From: Gnetum montanum
Lineage: Eukaryota > Streptophyta > Gnetopsida > Gnetales > Gnetaceae
Assembly: GCA_015680685.1 (NCBI GenBank)
Contig: MNCI01003297.1
Coordinates: 778,075-823,946, forward strand
Direction: 5' to 3'
Length of the DNA: 45,872 nt
A program made the position numbers and the translations under genes. Each line of letters opens with the position of its first letter. Position 1 is the first letter of the stretch. The notes under the pieces were generated by a model. That model was not told the origin of the DNA, did not search any database, and saw only the letters and a program-made list of their open reading frames with translations. Shown in pieces: positions 21,487 to 32,715 of the stretch.

Positions 21487-22081
21487 TATCATCGAGTTAG
21501 TCTTAGTGAAAATTTTTTCACCAGGTGATAACACTATGCAAATGACTTAGCCAGCTACTTACAACGATGCCTAGCAATGCTCAAGCATAGGAGGCACACA
21601 ATTATGGGAAAACTTCCAACCTTTACTCACATACAAAGGAATAATAGAACATGTACAAGAGGTGCCCCTAATGTGAGTAGCACCTCTTATATTTATAGGC
21701 ACGGGCATACCCAGCCTTGCCAATACACTCCTGTAACTAGTGCTACAAATCCATTACTTGCATATCCAACTCAGAGTATGCATGTAACCCATTCTTAGTA
21801 ATTTCCAGCTCTATCTTCCATCCACTTTTCCCCAACTAGCAATAATAGATGTGCATGTGCTGCATCTGGATGACTTCAGCTATAGCCTATCTTGCATGCA
21901 TCTTGCCTGGCTCCGTCTATTTTGGTAACTCCAATTACCTAGACCACTTGCTATGCATGCCAACCAATTCATGTGATTTGTAGCCAACAAATTTCTTTCC
22001 TCTCCCAAGGTGTGGATCAACCGTAGCTTGCACTATCCTCCATGCAAGCCTAGGACAACAACAACTTAGGAGGTCATGACA
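21487..22081 (-). repeat. 5' LTR of C1
   Basis: It begins TATCA (expected TGTCA) next to the primer site and ends TGACA at 22081. The minus-strand TATA box is at 21697-21690, in the same place as in the other LTR. Length is 595 bases, 41 more than the 3' LTR. Confidence 0.85.
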
Positions 22082-22086
22082 TATGG
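22082..22086. repeat. Target-site duplication, right copy (TATGG)
   Basis: It is identical to 16607-16611 and is followed by CATCCACG, which continues the R repeat as in the second R copy (CACCCACA). Confidence 0.85.
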
Positions 22087-22538
22087 CATCCACGGTGGAG
22101 TTGTAAGAGCCACATTGGAATAACGTTGGGGGGAAGGTGTAGCATTAGGATGAAGTAGCAACACTGGGGGGTGGTAAGAGTTATAACCCCCATGTTGGGC
22201 ATGGATGATGTTATACCCCCCTTAGGTGTTTTCAGCATAGCAAAATTTATAACCCCCACAAAACCCATGAAAATGCCAATTTCGGTGGTCCAAAAGGCAT
22301 TTTTAACCCTTCCAAGCCCAAATAGAGGCATGATATGGCTTTTTTTCAATTGGGGGTTGAGGCTTTGACCACTTATAAAGTATTTTGTAGCCCCAAAAGC
22401 TAAAGTATGTGAAATTTCATCTCTTGGATTACAATTTTCACATTTTACAATGAAGTTTCAGTCTTAGGTTTCATGGAATGAAGGTTACAATGCAAATAAG
22501 GTTATAACATGTAATTTTGGGGGTGTTTCAATGGCCCC
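22087..22538. repeat. Uncharacterised repeat R, copy 1, right part
   Basis: It continues the repeat after C1 and aligns with 37486-37943, for example in GTTGTAAGAGCCA, CTTAGGTGTTT and CATTTTACAATGAAGTTTCA. It ends near TGTTTCA in both copies. Confidence 0.65.
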
Positions 22539-23543
22539 TCTTTGTTGGTGTTTGGAGGATTGATTCGAGAGGCACTAACAAAGAATACAAAACACCATCA
22601 TAGGTCCATCACTAACATTCCTTCTCAATGCTTGATTCAGTCATGTCAAACCATGTCAAAGAGTACTTGTGATAATGAGGTAAAGCTATGATGAGATGAT
22701 GCAAGTTAAAGGCTATATTTGGTAATTAGGGTATGGTCACATGGGTTAACAATGAATTTCCAATAGTGACATCATGGTTACAATTATGGTGATGACATGT
22801 TGAATGGTAGGCAATTTCCATACAATGTTTTACGTAGTACAGTTAGGATTATTGAAGAAAATTATGACTATAGCTATTATCTTTGTTGTATTAAAACTTA
22901 TGCTTTACTTCTCTATTCCAAACACGGTCCGAAGAACAAAAATCGATTACTTGCTATATTTCGAGAGCATGTTAAAGGAATAGCTATTGCTGATCTGAAA
23001 GATGGATACCCGACTATTATGGAACTAGCCTGATTCTATTCATGACATTACTATGAAATGATTTGTTGGAATTATGAAAGTTGAAAAGACTAGATGAATC
23101 CATGGATCTGAGCATTAAAGGTCTTGTATGATCTTGAGATTTTATTGTGTTCTATCCCTCTGTTTGTTCTTTCTCTTGTAGCTTGAGAGACTATGTATTG
23201 TCTCCTTGTATTTCATCATGTAATCATGGTTATGATCATAGATTACATAGTCATGTTGGATGTCCATGATGTTGTGTTTTGACTAGTTTAGCATTATTGT
23301 TGGCTATAATTCTTAGTTTTATCTACTTTTTATGTTTTATGTTTTTTTTTACTATTTCATATTCTTTAGCAATGTATTAAGGCCATAGATTAAAAAAAAA
23401 GTGAAATGTAGGGTTAAAGGGTAAAATTTTGATAATGTAAAGTAATAAGATAAAAATTGCAAAAAGTAGCATGACTATGAGCAAAGCAAACAAGTTGTAA
23501 AGCATGCATAAGAGAAATAAAGGAAGGTTATTGTGTTTACTAG
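22539..23543. other. Non-coding stretch, one unrecognised open frame
   Basis: A 78-codon plus-strand frame at 22797-23033 has no motif I recognise and no obvious coding neighbours. I do not call it a gene. The rest is AT-rich and leads into the minisatellite. Confidence 0.3.
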
Positions 23544-23863
23544 TTTTAGGCCTTGGAAGGCCATAGTTCTACTAGTTTATGACCTTGATGGGCCATCATG
23601 CTGCCAATTTTAGGCCTTAGGAGGCCATAGGGTTGCCAGTTTTAGGCCTTAGAGGACCATAGGGTTGCTAGTTTTTGGCCTTAGTGGGCCCTAGCGTTTC
23701 CAGGTTTAGGCCTTAGTGGGCCATAGGGTTGCTAGTTTTAGGCGTTAGTGGGTCATAGGGTTGCTAGTTTTAGGCCTTAGTGGGTCATAGGGTTGCCAAT
23801 TTTAGGCCTTAGTGGGTCATAGGGTTGCCAATTTTAGGCCTTAGCGAGCCATGATCCATACTT
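23544..23863. repeat. Minisatellite, ten 32-bp units
   Basis: Units start every 32 bases at 23544, 23576, 23608, 23640, 23672, 23704, 23736, 23768, 23800 and 23832 with no length change. A typical unit starts TTTTAGGCCTTAGTGGGCCA and ends TAGGGTTGCTAG. The first two units are the most diverged and the three beginning at 23736 to 23800 the most alike. Each unit has two GGCC words about 14 bases apart, which could pair in a hairpin. Confidence 0.92.
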
Positions 23864-24083
23864 GGCTAGTAAGTATGGGATGCTTTTGAAAGAGCATATA
23901 AGGCTAAAACGAATCATAAAGCATGATACAATGTTGCAAAAGTAAACAAATGATTGTTAACAAAAGAAGTGGTAAGACATTTATTGTGAACTTGTTGCTT
24001 GACCTTTGATAGATCAAGGAGCTCCTTTGGCACATGTTGTGCTCACCGTCTCTCTTGTTCAAGATGGCAAGTTGTATGCATTT
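23864..24083. other. Spacer between minisatellite and protease fragment of E
   Basis: No domain is recognised. RT of element E should follow its protease here on the minus strand, but it is absent. E is therefore broken off between about 24084 and the minisatellite. Confidence 0.35.
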
Positions 24084-24929
24084 CTATTGGTCACTTTGTG
24101 TTTTAGAGTTGATGTTTCTATCATCAGTGTTATCTTTGTTGTTGGTGGCCCTAGTTTGAGTTTTGGGTATCTCTTCTTGAAACTCCACCTCCAAACCTTG
24201 GTCAATGTTGACATGGCTAACTAATGGTACCGACACATTGTCTCCATAGATCACAATTTCCATTCCCTTGTATGTTAAGTGGATCTCTTGATGTATAAGA
24301 GATGAAATTGGCCAAAGCTCCAGTAACCATGGCCTTCCTAAGATCAAGTTGAAGCCCATTATCTCTTCAACCACTAGGAAGTTAGTGGATGTGGGATATT
24401 GTTCCTTAGCTAGGAAATCCAAGGAGATGGAGGCTTGCACTACTACTTGTGATCCATTAAATGACTTGAGTGTCAAGGTAGTGGTCTCTTGGATATCCTC
24501 GTTTAAGCCTACTTATCAACAATGGAATATGATATTACATTTATGGCTACCCCATCATCTACATCAACATGATGGATCTTGTACCTACCAACATGCATAG
24601 TAATGAGGAGAGGAGCAAATAGCACCTCTCTATTTTGAGAGTTAATCTTCACTTCACTATCATGAACATTAAGGATGGTTTGATGCCCATTTTACCTAAG
24701 TGAAGCTTACTCAATGATAGCGTGGATTGACTCCTTGTTGGTCGACATGTCTCTAATCATAGGGATAGAAATCAACACTCAAGCTAGTGCATTCTTATGA
24801 GTAGGGGATTTCATGACTAGGTCATAAAAGTTTGGTTCTTTTTTTAAAGTGTCTATTTGGCTTTCTCCATTGTTTTGAGAAACTTTTGTCATTGGCATGC
24901 AATTTTTTATCCTTATTGGTTCTAACCTT
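24084..24929 (-). pseudogene. pol: Protease region of gypsy element E, left part of a split element
   Basis: From 24929 the minus strand encodes a linker with NFYDLVMKSPTHKNALA, a segment common before the protease in several plant gypsy elements. The catalytic loop at 24559-24551 reads Asp-Asp-Gly within HVDVDDGVAINVIS, where Asp-Ser-Gly-Ala is expected. The later half, 24476-24084, keeps LDFLAKEQYPTSTNFLVVEE and the conserved ILGRPWLLEL, followed by a polar tail. It stops at 24929, exactly where the LTR of A2 begins, and its gag continues at 33563. The two parts are one element interrupted by A2. Confidence 0.75.
24925..24929. repeat. Target-site duplication of A2, left copy (ACCTT)
   Basis: These five bases precede the TGATGTG end of the left LTR. 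The bases after the right LTR (33563-33567) are ACCTC, one C/T difference. Confidence 0.7.
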
Positions 24930-25746
24930 TGATGTGCAACAAGGTATCCCTACACTCAACCATACAAAAGAGTGTACACGCATGATCTAGTCGAATTCCA
25001 AGAACTAAGTGCTTATGTGCCTTTACAAAACTTGGACGAGTTAGTCAATCATTGTCTTCCCAAGCTTATATGTATAGAACAATTGTATGGTTAAGTAAAC
25101 TTGAGGTATATGATTTTTATATATTTTTATGTTTTATGTCTTGGTGGTACAAAGGAAGAAGTGAACTAATTAAGTAACCAATTTAATTTAACTAATCGAT
25201 TATGATCTAACTAGTCCTAATACTAGCATTCATTCCCACTTGCTGTACACATCTTGAACTAGTGCAACACTACTAGGATTACCAAACACTAATTGTTGTC
25301 GGGTTACCAAGTGTTCCACACATGCTCAAAGTGATGATAGTGAGTGTGCTTACTTGGAGAAGTTAACAAGGAGAGAGAAAGAACATTAATTAGCTAGAGA
25401 AAGCATTAAATAACTATAAATAACATTAAATAAGAAATTCTGAATACTGTAAGGTTTATCACAAAGTTCATTTTTATTTTTGGCCATAAGGTGTGCTCAG
25501 GTACATAATGATGGAATAAAGATCCGTTTGCTTTATGAATCCTACTACGGGCACTCAAAAGTAATTCTAACTTTGAGAAGGGAAAAATTCAAGAGTTCAG
25601 GTAAGGGACTAAGACTAATTAACCAACTATTGCCAAACCAAGTGCGCTCACCTCTTATTTATCAGTGACAAGACAAGCCCTAATATCGGATATATGATAT
25701 CACTTGGAAGGCTTCGATATCGTGTACCCAATGTTGTGGCTCATCA
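24930..25746 (-). repeat. 3' LTR of A2
   Basis: The ends are TGATGTG and CTCATCA. It aligns with 32716-33562 and 3111-4047. A run read as GTTGTGGGGGTA on the minus strand (25758-25747) is the probable polypurine tract. The differences from the 5' LTR are spread evenly and are mostly transitions. Confidence 0.85.
25680..25737 (-). promoter_or_regulatory. U3 palindrome boxes of the A2 3' LTR
   Basis: Decayed versions of the GCGATATCGC box start at 25680, 25694, 25714 and 25728 (spacing 14, 20, 14). A TATA-like GATAAATAA lies at 25663-25655 on the minus strand. The spacing equals that of the first four boxes in A1. Confidence 0.5.
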
Positions 25747-27640
25747 TACCCCCACAACTAAATGAAAACTCATCCTCAAGTTCCTTACAAAATATTGGGA
25801 AGGTATGGGATTATTGACTGAATGATAACTGATAGTGACAGGGAATAATAGACTTAAAGTGCCTGGTCAACAAATCAAAAAACATATTACAACATTGGTG
25901 TTCATGCCCTTTGTGGTGAACACTACACATAGATGACATCTAGACCCTCATCCAATAGCTTGAAGAAAAAGAGAGAGAGAGAAAAAGAAAATGAGGTGTG
26001 TTGCTACTGATGTCAGAAATGTGCACTCTATTGTTCATCCATAGCCACATGACTAAACTTGTTCCTTATGTAAATGCTCTAGCTCCAGTCCATCCTGAGT
26101 GATTCCTCCTATCCCAGTCCCTTATTCGTGTAATTGCCATCAGTACACACAACACAGTCATGAATTAGCAAGGATATATAAGTCATAATGTAGTTGATAC
26201 CTTACCTCAATGTAAGCACATTGGCTAGTTTGTGGGTATGGCAAATACTAGGTTAGAGGTTTTTAACTGATAACTACCTAATGTGTAGGGGTGAGATAGG
26301 TGATTGAATGAAAAAATTTGTGACAAGGCCCCCATGACTAAGAGGAAACCTTCTGTAGTGATAGGGTGGAAAAAATGAAGGAACAATGAAGATGAAACAA
26401 TGATGAAGCCAATAAAATGGATGTCATGGCTGGGGATGAAATAAGAAATGGTTGATTGCAAAGAATGTTTAAGGGAAAAAACTTAATAATCGCATCAAAA
26501 GGAATGCTAGTGGGTCCTCCCCAAAGTAGGCTCATGGTTTTTATGCCCTAACAGGACCACAAACCAAAGAGTCCATAGGCTTTTGGAATGACATATGGAA
26601 ACAAAGGTCAAGAACTTACCCACAAGAGTTTACTGAAGGCTAACAATTCATCAACCAAGACGTAGTCTAATCATAAAATCAACAATGAGGTGGAATATGG
26701 AAAGAAATATGGAAGGGGAGGAGGAAATGGAATCGAATCCCAAGAGCAAGGTTGTGTAAAGTCCCTTGTGTATTATGTGGTTAAGGTGACTAAATAAAAT
26801 TCATCCCCAATCCGAACTCACCAACCACATCCTGTGACCTCACATCAATACATTTGACCAACCCATCCTCATGAAGCAACAAGAATGCATCCATCCAGTC
26901 ACCACCATTCCAAGGAGAGAAAGATAGGAAAGTAGGAAGCGAGAAAGGGTAACATATTTTTCCAGTTCCATAACTAGTGTTTGTAGCCCATGTTTCTTTA
27001 TTATGTCTAAGGGGTGTGCTTTGAATTTCCACTAGTTTTTTTCTTTTTCTTTTTGTGTAATAACCACACCATGCAAAGACTTATTTAGATTCATTCAATT
27101 TCCTAATATTTGGTCAATAGCGAAATGGCAGAAAACCCATGAAAAACATCCAAGTACCGAAGAGAATAGCTAGCACAAGTGCATTGGATCCCCTTAAAGT
27201 CACACCCTTTTCAACCATTGAATCCTTCCTTGGTTTGAATAATATCAAGTTACCAATTCATTAATAAGTTTATTTAGAAAAAGGGATAGTATAGTTCCAA
27301 AGCCAAAAGATACCACAATGTTGAATGGATGATGTGGACTCATTGCCTATTTTATCAAAAAATCCATATCTTAGTATCAACATTGAAGATTAAAGGTAAA
27401 AACAAAACATTAACAATCAACATTATTATAGTCCAACCCACCATCATGAGCACTTATTATATGATGAATGAAAGTAAATCGAACAAAGAAATAGTAAGAA
27501 TGTAAATGATGGTGTAAAACAAAAAAAAAAGTAAAATTGAAAAGATGTGTAAAACAAAAATGTGTAAAACAAAAATTCAAAAAGAGCCAAGGGCTTAGAA
27601 TGGTTAGCATTGGTGGCCATCTCCCCCATGACTAAGTTGG
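25747..27640 (-). other. Spacer between pol and 3' LTR of A2
   Basis: No domain is recognisable on either strand. Athila-type elements often carry an extra envelope-like frame or long spacer here. I see no signal peptide, membrane segment or coding frame longer than about 80 codons that would support an envelope-like gene. Confidence 0.45.
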
Positions 27641-27900
27641 AAGGAGGATATTCAAAATAGAAAGCAGGGTTGTCCACCAACAAAGGTAATATGGATACTA
27701 GTGGTTCTAGGCTTATGGAAAGGTTTGGTTTGTTGGATGTTGATCAACAATTCCTTATCTAAGCTCTTAGGATTGTAAATCATCATGGCTCCTGAAGGAA
27801 AATTTGCATGAATAATATAAGGTCCTTCCCACAACATTTTAAATTTAGTGTGTTGTGGCACGTGTGTGGGGTTCTAATAAAGAACCTTATCTCTTGGTTG
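27641..27900 (-). pseudogene. pol: Integrase C-terminal domain of A2, joined directly to RNase H
   Basis: The minus strand reads QPRDKVLY, a stop, then PQHTKFKMLWEGPYIIHANF and SGAMMIYNP. This matches the C-terminal barrel of gypsy integrases, where Lys-x-x-Trp-x-Gly-Pro-Phe/Tyr is conserved. Upstream, at about 27960-27930, is the end of RNase H (ENIVFDHLSWL). Nothing of the zinc-binding HHCC or the D,D-35-E core lies between them, so roughly a kilobase was deleted. The domain itself is well kept down to KPFHKPRT. Confidence 0.75.
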
Positions 27901-27929
27901 GCACTTAACTTTTCTAATTTTTGGGTCCC

Positions 27930-28300
27930 ATCTTAACCAAGATAAATGATCAAAAACAATGTTCTCGATGCCTTTACAATCAATCATTGTAAGATTGAAC
28001 TCTAGTAAGATTACGAGCCATCGTATGATGCAAGGGCTCACCATTGGTTTATTTAGCAGAAACTAAATTGCACCATGGTCTAAGTGTACAAATATGTTAT
28101 AGCCCAATACATAGTGCCTGAACTTATCTAGTGCAAACACCAAAGCCATTAATTCCTTTTCTGTTGTGGTGTAATTGAGTTGTGCACCAACAATACTTCG
28201 ACTTGCATAGTGAATGTAATAGGGTCGTTTCTAGTCATCTAACTATGTAAGTATGGCTTCTAAAGCAAAGTTGGATGCATCAGTCATTATATGGAAGGGT
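27930..28300 (-). pseudogene. pol: RNase H of A2
   Basis: RNase H removes the RNA strand of the hybrid. The minus strand shows MTDASNFALEAIL at about 28300-28260, then KRPYYIHYASRSIVGAQLNY, TTTEKELMALVFALDKFRHY and the end motif NIVFDHLS. The catalytic Asp (TDAS), Glu (EKEL) and a later Asp (LDHGAI) are all in place. Stops occur in a few Gln or Arg positions. Confidence 0.78.
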
Positions 28301-29707
28301 CTAGACTAGTCAAGAGCTTGTAGAATAGGTGTTTCTACAAGCTTCTATTTTAAAGTTTGAAAAGCTAACTCACATTCTCTAGTCCATTCGAAAGGTACGT
28401 CCCTTTTTGTTAGTTCAACCAATGGTTGTGCAACCCTTGAAAAGTTCCCTATGAATCTCCTATAATAGCTAGTGTGTCCAAGGAATGATCAGATGTCATT
28501 TATAGTTTTAGGCTAGCACATGATTCTTTGGATGACTTTAATCTTTTTAGGGTCTACCTTTCTCCCTGTTTGTGAAATCTTATGTCCTAATACTATGCCT
28601 TCTTGGACCATTAAATGGTTGTTTTTTCCAATTGAGCCTTAAATTGGTTTCAACACATCATTTTAGTACTTGCTCTAATCAGTCCAATGCTTGATCAAAG
28701 TTCACTTCGTAGGTGGAGAAATCATCCATGAAGACCTCCATACCATTTCCTATTTGTTGCTAGAAGATACTTAGAACCAAATTTTGAAATGTTGCAGGAG
28801 CATTGCACAAGTCAAATGACATCTATTTGTATGCAAATGCTACCCAAGAACTTGTGAATGTGGTCTTGGCTTGGTCTTCTGGTGCTATTTGGATTTGGTT
28901 GTATCCACTGTATCTATCCAAAAAACTATAGTAGTGATGACTTGCAATGGTGTCTAAGACCTGGTCGATGAATGGAAATGGAAAGTGGTCTTCGAATGTT
29001 TCCATGTTCAGTAACCTAAAGTCTATACACACCTTTCGTTTACCTCCCTTTTTGGGCACAATAACTAATGGACTAACCCATTTGCTATCAGCAATGGGGT
29101 AGATGAACCCAACTTTTAGAAGTTGTTCAATTTCTTCTTTAACCACTTGCTTTAGCTTTGGATTCAATCACCTCTATGGTTGTCGTTGAGGCTTCAGGGA
29201 GGGGTCAGTGTAAATCCTATGTTGGCATATCCTAGGGTTTATTTTGATTAATTCAGGATATGACCAAGCGAAGGCTTTCAACCATTTGTTCACCATTTTT
29301 AGTAGTCTCTCTTTTTGTTGAGGAGCAAGCCTAGCATTAATAATTATCGATTTTCCATTTTTGAGAAATGTGTACACTATACTAATGGGAAACAGTTTTA
29401 ACTCTAGGGGCTCTTGCTTAAAGTTGTTAGGGATTTTCAGCTTTCCCCAATTGATATTTTCAATGTTGCGACTTGAAAGTTGGTGATGAACTTGCTCTAA
29501 TGTGTCTATGCTATCGATGTAAGTGTAAGTCAAACCCTTAGTTGGTTCCATGCATATAGTTGAGTTGCTCTCTTGGTCAATTGTCAGCCATTGGGTGCCT
29601 TCTTGTCTTGTGGCTGTTGCATACAGGAATCTTTGTATGTTAGTTACTTGTGCACAATAGTTGCATGCAGGCAATGTTAAACATTGTACAAACCAGGACT
29701 TTTGCAC
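28301..29707 (-). pseudogene. pol: Reverse transcriptase of A2 with N-terminal linker
   Basis: The linker at 29707-29174 is an open frame of 177 codons ending in HRIYTDPSLKPQRQP, the segment that precedes Athila-type RTs. The fingers and palm follow: KEEIEQLLKVGFIYPIADSK, VPKKGGKRKVCIDFRL, SFLDRYSGYNQIQIAPEDQA. The catalytic motif at 28742-28731 is FMDD, intact. Beyond it the connection reads SFLGHTSYYRRFIGNFSRVA at about 28500-28430. A stop and small shifts after 28823 break the frame. RT is the best preserved domain of A2. Confidence 0.85.
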
Positions 29708-30190
29708 TCAACTACACCCTGTGTCACTATATGTGATGCATATAACTTTCTTCTTCTTGATCTTTCCAAACATATTTTTCTTTGATATCTCTAGGTAAAG
29801 TCATGTATTCCTAGGTGTGCATTAATTATGCTTAGCCATGCTATTCCCATTATGATTGAGAAGTCCCCCTTACAGTTATTGACTTGAATCACTAGGAAGT
29901 CAACTGGATACAACCATCCACAAATAGTGTAACAATGTCCTCCACTAGTCCTAATGGGACAATGATGGACTAGTTGGCCAACTCTAAATGAATGTTACTC
30001 TTTTTTAGTGGAGATAGGTTCCAGGCTTTGTACATTTCTTGAGAGATTAGGTTNTTCAATGTGGCCTTTGGTTTGAAGGGAGTTCCAAAGTTTCGTATGA
30101 TGGTGAGGCCTTTGGAGAGTTAGCCGCTTGTAACTGTAAGGACTTGGTTGGACTGTTGGTCCTAAAGAAAGGTCTCTTCTTTGTGCATTT
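29708..30190 (-). pseudogene. pol: Protease remnant of A2 lacking the catalytic Asp-Ser-Gly
   Basis: The second half of the protease is present from about 30053 (NLISQEMYKAWNLSPLKKSN). The stretch before it, including the catalytic loop that A1 has at 327-319, is missing: the upstream side is gag-pol linker (ELPSNQRPH). About 160 bases are absent compared with A1. A single ambiguous base N at 30054 marks the junction, so either a real deletion or an assembly join is possible. Later parts are also shifted. Confidence 0.65.
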
Positions 30191-32577
30191 TTCTGAACCA
30201 ATAGTAGGGTGAGGATTAAAAAACCTTGTAGCACTACATTGCTGCGGTAGGATAGCGAGCTCACCCTACATGGCTAGAGTAGGTGGTAATGGAGTTAAGG
30301 ATGGAAGAGATGTAGTCAGATGCGAAGGATAGTATGTTTATGGAACATCACCCCTAGGAGAAGGAGTTCTATAATATTCATGGGTTTGGTAGTGAGGTTG
30401 GGGAGCAATGTGACTAGGAGAGTCACGTGGAGAGATTGGCTATTGCACATAGTATCCATATGGGTCAGGTTGACAATAAGGGTATTGTTGACATGGTGGT
30501 GGAATTCTCCATGATTGTGGGTGCTACCACTATTGATACTGCTCATTTGGTTGTGGTGGAGTACCACTTGGATAATACATCAAGGCTTGGTGGAATTACC
30601 TTGGGTTACCTTGGGGATAAGGTAACCTTTAGGGTGTTTTCCTTCTATTTAATCATGGGTTGAGTGCATACACCTAGACTCTTGTAGATGTGAGACTATA
30701 GGGCAACATCCCTTAGGATGGTCATATTGGCATATCTCACATCCACTGTCATTGTCTGTATCCAAATCCACAACCTATTTAATGATGGCAACTTTACCCT
30801 TACCTTTGTTACATGCATATTCAACTTCTCTCTTTTTTCTCCTTTTTTAATCACTAGCTTCCTCTCTAGACTCCTCTACTATTTTGAGAACTATTTAAAA
30901 TCTATTATCAAGGGAGTCCCAGATTTGGTCCACCTTTGCTGATACTTCCAATGCAAGTTTTTGAATGGGCAAGGTTTTCCTATTCACCATCTCTTAAATT
31001 GGTGACTCTTCTTCATCCTCAAAAAATCTAACTCCCTTCTTTTAAAGGGAAGGATCTCTATTATATTCTTCTACACTCTCTCATTTTCTTAACTCACCTT
31101 CCTCTTTAGCAACTTGCTTCAAAAATCTTTGAACTTGATGGGCCCTAAGCTCAGATAGCCTTCATTGGGCATAGGTCCCAAGGGTTCTTCGTGTTTCATG
31201 CCTAAGCCCATCTATGAGATGGCGTAGTTGTTCCATTTATGAGTAACCATGGCCTGGACAACAATGTAATAGTACATAATATTGGTTTGTGGCAACATCC
31301 AAGGGTTCATGTTCTCCTTGTTTCCATCCTTGGATTTGCTTTCGCAGGTTGGACACTCAGGAGTATGTTTGATACTTATCATTGAACAGTTCTAACATGG
31401 TACTTCATCGGTCATGGATTCTAATTCTAAGGACTGGTACTGGCTTTCTACTTTGTTGGTCAGTGTCAGTGGAAGCAACTTGAGTTTTTTCCACTCATTT
31501 TCTATGTTTTTCAAGGCATATGGATTGTGAAATGCTTGCAAATGATTTTGAGAATCAGTGTTGTACCCCCCCTTCAAATCGTGGGATATTGTTCATGTTC
31601 AATATTTTGATTCTACTATCTTTTTGATGCCTCATTGGGATTCTAACAGCCTTAGTTATATTTAGCATACTTCAGGTAGTGAGTAGGGGTTCATCGTGAT
31701 CGTATTGTCTATGGCATCTATGATGCCTATGTTGTTCCCTACTCTCCCTCCTCTCATGATGAGTTTCTCTAGAATGCCCTCATCCCCTTTCTTAGCTACT
31801 TTGTCTATGATTCCCATTTCACTTACCATTATCTTTAGGGTCTTTTTCCTTGCGACTACATCCAAATCTTGAAGGAGAGGGTGAAGGAGATGATGAAGGT
31901 AAAGAAGAAGGAGGATCGTCACCATGATGGTACCTAATTCCTTCTCTTCAGTGGTCGCAACCTCGATTGTGGTTACAATTAGAATTTCCATATTTGTCAT
32001 GTGTTTGTGTTCCTTTTTCAAACCCTTTTTATTTTTTGATACCAAAATCTGGGTTATGGATAGTTAAGTGAAGATTCTGATACATAACCCCTTGACCAAA
32101 GTCAACGGGAGGAACATCATTGTGTAGGAGACCTCCTGAGGCAGGTTCACCACCCTCATTTTTACTTATTACATGTGGGACATTTTGAGATAACTTCCCC
32201 TTCATGGATTCATTATGTCTCTCCTATTGTAGATCCCTTTGATGTTGTGCCTTCGTGGATCAATACTCTCTCGAGTCATGATCATGCACAACATACTCTG
32301 CTTGTAAGCATTGCATACCGATTCATGTGAGATCATGAAGGAGCATGCCTAGGATTGAGGGATTAGGAGGTAACACTATGTTACCTTCTAAATCATGCCA
32401 ACACAGTTGTTCATCCTAGTGGAGGATAAAGGTAAAGTTTGGTATATACTCATCGGGATGAACATATACCACGTGAAACTATTGAGGGACTGGTGGATTA
32501 TCATGTGTACTACACCTCCAATTATTCCCTGTATCAAACCTAGGTGGTGAAACACTTTTGTAAGAAGAAAGAGACAT
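30191..32577 (-). pseudogene. gag: gag of A2
   Basis: The start is the ATG at 32577, matching that of A1 at 2968. The capsid domain is at about 31680-31300 and is broken by stops and shifts: the segment MNNIPRFEGG is followed by frame changes. An upstream helical segment at about 31830-31670 reads MRGGRVGNNIGIIDAIDN. The zinc knuckle at about 30743-30705 is CEICQYDHPKGCC, with all Cys/His present, unlike the copy in A1. Its spacing (C-x2-C-x3-H) is one shorter than the usual retroviral CCHC. A Pro/Gln-rich linker follows. Confidence 0.78.
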
Positions 32578-32696
32578 AATTGTCTATTTAGTGTGTAATA
32601 CTTTTTGTTTCACTAATTGTAAGATAACCAACCCTAAGGGTTTTTTCAAATGATGTGAAGATTTCCTAAGTTCTAGCTAGCCAAAAATCAACAAAG

Positions 32697-32714
32697 TCCT
32701 TGGCAACAACGCCA
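32697..32714 (-). other. Primer-binding site of A2, tRNA-Asp type
   Basis: The minus strand reads TGGCGTTGTTGCCAAGGA, which differs from the tRNA-Asp complement by four transitions. One base separates it from the LTR. Confidence 0.7.
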
Positions 32715-32715
32715 A

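Larger units (their letters stand above)
16612..22081 (-). mobile_element. Complete chromovirus (Ty3/gypsy) C1, 5470 bp, inactive
   Basis: The element has two LTRs, an initiator-Met primer site, gag, protease, RT, RNase H, integrase, a chromodomain remnant and a perfect TATGG target duplication. The gene order and the chromodomain after integrase define it as a chromovirus. It sits inside copy 1 of repeat R. LTRs have diverged visibly, mainly by transitions, and coding regions carry many stops, so the insertion is old. I cannot assign it to a named chromovirus clade from sequence reading alone. Confidence 0.88.

Noticed and set aside
22797-23033. 78-codon plus-strand frame with mixed composition
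   Set aside because: No motif, no relative in the window and no coding context. It could be a scrap of a gene, but I cannot support it.
23544-23863. CRISPR-like array
   Set aside because: Units are contiguous with no unique spacers, and the context is eukaryotic. It is a minisatellite.
26225-27032. Possible envelope-like gene between pol and 3' LTR of A2
   Set aside because: Frames are short and unconnected, with no signal peptide or anchored membrane segment in a suitable position.
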